From Nemania diffusa (lineage: Eukaryota; Ascomycota; Sordariomycetes; Xylariales; Xylariaceae), in the NCBI GenBank assembly GCA_038501195.1, contig JBBPUQ010000010.1, positions 2,001,501 through 2,065,500 of the forward strand: a stretch of 64,000 nt of DNA. Reading direction: 5' to 3'. The notes under the pieces were generated by a model. The model worked only from the letters and a program-made list of their open reading frames with translations, did no database searches and was not told where the DNA came from. The position numbers and the translations under genes were made by a program. Below, one piece after another: positions 60,224-64,000 of the stretch (its first letter is position 1; each line of letters opens with the position of its first letter).

Positions 60224-62717
60224 ATGTCATCTAGTCAGTCTGATAGGAAGGCAGCTGCATACACAACACTCCACCTGTCGGCTTTCGCGTTCGTATGCCC
60301 TGAAAGCCGTCCCGCCATCAAGGAGTGCTGTCGTATAGCCAACTCCGTGTCGGAAAGTACGGACAGCCGAAACCAGCTCATCCGTATATATCACACAGAG
60401 CCATCTACCTATGGCTACAACCAGGGCTCCTACTTGATCAGGGATATGAGGTATAGTAGCCTGCGAGGATGGCATGCACCGGGCGATGACTTGGTGGCCG
60501 ATGATACTGCTGTCGGTAGTCCAGTTTCTGCAATTGGATGGTGGAAAGATGGTGGAAATAGTGGCGAGAGAGTGTGGGAGGTAAGTTATATTAACCACCC
60601 CCCCTGATTAAATAGAAATCACACAAGTACACCAGTACTGATCATTTGGGCTAGACGAGAGTCTATTATATTGCCAAGACTGGCAATCTTCGTGAAGTAA
60701 GTTGGCTTTCGACTATGTTTAATTCCCTCGGCGAGCTATCTGCCTCGTCTAGAGGAGCTTTAGACTAGTGCTAACATAGAGCCGGAGTAGCGCACAAACC
60801 GCAGCTTTTTTGCTCCAGGGACCACGGACGAGGTTGAAGCCCAACTCCCTGATCCGGCGCAACCAATACCCACCCCGGGCTGGGAGCTGACTCCATTGTC
60901 AGACGTTACTCCCACATCGGATGCTGAGTCCCCTCCTGTCTCTAGCATTTCTACCTTTCCCGTCATTTCGCCGTTCGCTGGCTCAAAGCTTGCCGCGGTC
61001 CGCTCTGAGGATGGCAAGGTACACGTCTACTACCAAAACAGTGATAGCTCCATCCATGAGCTCGTCCAGACGCCTGGAGAAGGTTGGAGCGTCGCCGAGT
61101 CTAAAGTTGTTGATTCAGACAGGGTCAAGCTGGGGTCACCGCTAACCGCCATATCGGGCGGTTGGTCTGAAGTCCGGCTCTTCTACGTTGCAACAGGGGA
61201 TATACTGGCTGGGGCCTACAGTGATGACCACACTCCGTGGGGACCAGGTACGTGCTTTTGTGACACGTTGTATTTCCCATCATTATCACCAGGATCAAAA
61301 TTAGCCCACAGACACATCTTCAGGTCGGGTGACTATAAGATCCTAATTGATAAATCTAGCAGTTGGAATCCCAGCATACGAGCTCTCTCCCACGGCGATG
61401 CTAACAGCGGTTGCCTGGAACTATGCTACGCCCTTCTTCGAGATACGCATCTATACAACCGATGACAAGGATGGTTTGTACGGGCTCTCCTTTTCTCGCA
61501 GCTCGGGCCGCTGGTCTCCGGCACCGCACTGTCTCAATAATGTGCCTGTGAAAAGTCTCTCCCCAGACAGAGGTAGCGGTACCCCTCTTTCCGCTGTAAC
61601 AGCGGTTATTACCGACGCCGAGTGGAGGACTAAGGTCTACTTCCACCCGCGGCGTCACGTTGCCGAGTGGGACGTATGCGATGCATCAATTTCCTATAGC
61701 GGAGCTCCCACGACGGGTGGTATCGCAGCGTCTAAACGCCAGATTGAAGAAGAGACGAGAATCAAAATTAAAGAGGAGGAGGAAGCGCGTCAAAAACTAG
61801 AGAGAGAGCGGCGCGAAGAAGCAGAGAGACAGCAACGTGAAGCAGAAGAGAGACAGCGGCTTGAGGCGGAGGCGAAACTGCAGGCCGAGGAGGAGGCGAG
61901 ACGGCAGGCCGAGGAGGAAGCGAGACGGCTAGCCGAGGAGGAGAGACAGCGGCGCGAACAAGAAGCGAGACGGCGAAGTGAGGAAGAGGCTAAGAAAGCC
62001 CTCCCAAATGATGTGGTAAGTAGCCTTCCGGATCTCCCTCTCTCGCGCACTATCTAAGACCACAACAGAGGCTAAGAAATCCGATTGCGATCATGGGCGC
62101 CTTGTCAGGTGCATCTGATAGCATCGATGACGTTTTCAAGCCGATCGAGCTCCCGTTCGCCGTCAGTTTGTACGGACACGCTAGCACTCACGTCTACGTC
62201 TCAGACAACGGAATCCTGTCCCTGGACAGCGGAACGTCTGCGCGTAGCACCATCCGGTGGAAGCCTCTGCCATTCCGTGAAAACATCCCGCCATATTCCA
62301 TGTTTCCGTTCTGGGCCGACCTGATGATAAGCAAGGGCAAAGCTCACGGGGTCTACTACGAGGTGGCGGGAGAAACACCAAATAGATCACTTACTGTGGA
62401 ATGGTACGTTACGCGGTACGGCCAAGAGAAACAGTACTTCCACTTTGACTTGTCACTCGAGGAAGCACGGCCGAGCGTTGTCACGTTTAGGTATTATGAT
62501 GCTAAGGACGAGGGAGCTCAGTGTACCGTAGGTGTACAGGGGCCCGATGGTAGGTCTCAAATATTTTCTTTTCACCATGTTATCATTAGAATGGGATCCT
62601 GACATCTTTCTAGCATGCCTTATGTTCTCGCACAACGAACGGAAGGTTCATCCTGGCCTCAAGATCGAGTTTGATACCATAAACTACACAATGACGGAGT
62701 CCCAGTTTCAAGTATAA
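60224..62717 (+). CDS. Lectin-type beta-propeller / coiled-coil / nidogen-like fusion
   Basis: Six exons fit in phase: 60224-60580, 60655-60696, 60791-61247, 61360-62015, 62069-62549, 62614-62717 (698 residues). Residues about 30-410 are repeats of the fungal fucose-specific lectin (AAL/AFL) type: IRIYHTEP, VYYIAKTGNLRE, SKLAAVRSEDGKVHVYYQ, EVRLFYVATGDILAGAYSD, TAVAWNYATPFFEIRIYTTDD, KVYFHPRRHVAEWD. Residues about 412-500 are a highly charged Glu/Arg/Ala coiled coil (EEEARRQAEEEARRLAEEER). The C-terminal part from about 515 (LPFAVSLYGHASTHVYVSDNG, MFPFWADL, VEWYVTRYG) looks like a nidogen-type beta-sandwich. No signal peptide is seen, as in other AAL-type lectins. The first-intron joins and the start of exon 3 (acceptor GAGTAG) are the least certain. 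Confidence 0.82.
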
Positions 62718-64000
62718 CAAGGGCATTTATATGACCTTGTAGATGACTTTATGGTTGGCAGTAACAACATATTTAGCTTTTAGTATATTATTAGCTTAAT
62801 AATTTTCTTTAAAATTTCTATGTCATATTGACTCGGTTCTACTAGCACACGCCCCTTTTTTAACCAGCGTGCTAGGTCGTTTTCCCGACCCCTTAATTTT
62901 ATCGTTTGCTAGCATTCATGATTTTAGTATCTTATCACTTACTACAAGGTATTGTAATTGTTAAACAGACAATATATAGACGATAAATATATGTATAGTT
63001 CACAGGTGAAACAGAATAGAAGTCTTCTCGCGTACTAATGTACTGCTAAGCCTAGCAAGTAGCATTAAAGCAGTAATATAGCTAAATGAATTTTATAAAA
63101 TATATTAAAATGAAGCGTTCTAAATAAATACTTTTATTTATTAATACTTTTTACAAAAGGGGCACTTAAAAGGATAGTTCTAGTTATTTGTTTTTCTTTT
63201 CAAATACTAGCACTGAGTTAGCGCTTAAAGGAATTATGTCTTTGGGTGGCGCTCAAGGCGCTCGGCATCCTTTGGAGGAGGGTAAGCCCTTCTGCCAAAT
63301 GGTACTTGGCGAATACCGGGCTTAATAAGGTCTATAAATCACGGGCTACACGGCCATCTCTTGTATAAACTATATGCACGGATTCGGATAGATGTAGGAC
63401 ACTCTCAACCGGCGGCGAGGTACCTGCGAGAAGGGCCTGTAAAGGCTACACGCTAAAAAAAAGAATTTGCTAAACGGAATAGTAGAAATAGGAATAATCT
63501 TATGTATATTAGACTGGCTTAGCACGCCCTAAGTTCCCCTTGGGAGGGCAGCCGAGGCTATACTGCCGTTATGAGCGTCGTAGACTACAACAACAGCAAC
63601 AACAACAGCTTAAATAAATCACTACTGGTTAATCTTTAAATTGTGTTATATGTTATTTACATATTTGTGTTAACATATAACCCCTCATTTACTCTTTTTC
63701 TTTCCTCGGTTTCCCTTGTCTTTTTGCCCGTTCTTCGCATTTCGCTTTTCTATTTCATGGCAAGAAACACATTTTTTGCCAGCCATATAGTACCGGCGAT
63801 GTATTCTACAGCGGAAAACGTGGCCTTTCTTCTTGCATCGGACGGTACAAGCCTTCTTGCAGACTGGACTGTAGGAGGGTTAATAAGTATGACCTATCTT
63901 AGATGCCGTAAACCTACCAGTGATGAGGCATGTCTCTAACGTGAGCAAGTGTTCAAAGCTTTAATGGTATATGCCAGAGACCTAAGTATATAAGCTTTTT
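62718..64000. other. AT-rich region with probable retroelement remains
   Basis: 62750-63170 is extremely AT-rich. From 63230 the sequence becomes richer, with a CAACAACAGCAACAACAACAG tract at about 63588-63608 and a frame at 63643-63939 broken in all directions. Such a (CAA)n tract and decayed downstream frame resemble the edge of a non-LTR retroelement altered by RIP, but no reverse transcriptase motif is visible. Confidence 0.3.

Overview
The window is nuclear DNA of a filamentous ascomycete (Pezizomycotina). The evidence is short spliceosomal introns (about 50-110 nt, GTAAGT-like donors, CTAAC/CTAAT branch sites), CT-rich leaders before start codons, and typical families: an AA9 polysaccharide monooxygenase, Pth11/rhodopsin-type membrane proteins, a BAS2-like small secreted protein, a GPI-anchored secreted protein and an AAL-type lectin. 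Spacers are full of TACCTAGGTA / CTACCTAC motifs. A sordariomycete is the best guess, but the exact lineage cannot be fixed from this window.

Layout. 0-1.7 kb: DUF6594-type membrane protein (-). 1.7-8.0 kb: gene-poor, one short dispersed repeat. 8.0-9.2 kb: AA9 LPMO (-, 8 exons). 9.2-12 kb: spacer with relics. 12.0-19.1 kb: 2OG-Fe(II) oxygenase (-), rhodopsin-type 7TM protein (+), and an adenylosuccinate synthetase (-) that I rebuilt as 21 exons with every phase consistent. 19.1-22.4 kb: AT-rich relics. 22.4-25.8 kb: two divergent P-loop GTPases. 26.3 kb: tRNA-Met. 27.1-27.8 kb: GC-rich secreted SRPBCC-like protein. 28.3-36.2 kb: housekeeping block with an M16 metalloprotease (-) and the ZW10/Dsl1 tether subunit (+). 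37.4-37.9 kb: BAS2-like effector candidate. 40.0-41.1 kb: conserved serine-rich protein (-). 46.4-50.0 kb: Rad9/Crb2 checkpoint mediator (-), including three 5' exons upstream of the long reading frame. 50.9-51.4 kb: a complete repeat copy with target duplication, and a fragment. 52.1-53.6 kb: second rhodopsin-type protein (+), possibly frameshifted. 54.6-55.9 kb: unidentified coding-like relics (-). 57.2-57.8 kb: GPI-anchored secreted protein (+). 60.2-62.7 kb: fucose-lectin-type propeller, charged coiled coil and nidogen-like domain in one protein (+). 62.7-64 kb: AT-rich, probably a decayed retroelement.

How the genes relate. Housekeeping genes (M16 protease, ZW10, Rad9) sit between accessory, surface or secreted genes and decayed repeats. 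The most unusual object is the adenylosuccinate synthetase: 424 residues cut by 20 introns, with micro-exons of 11 and 5 nt, altered conserved positions near the aspartate-binding region, and a 2OG oxygenase and a membrane protein next to it. It could be a divergent paralogue, a transferred gene, or a self-resistance copy; sequence alone does not decide.
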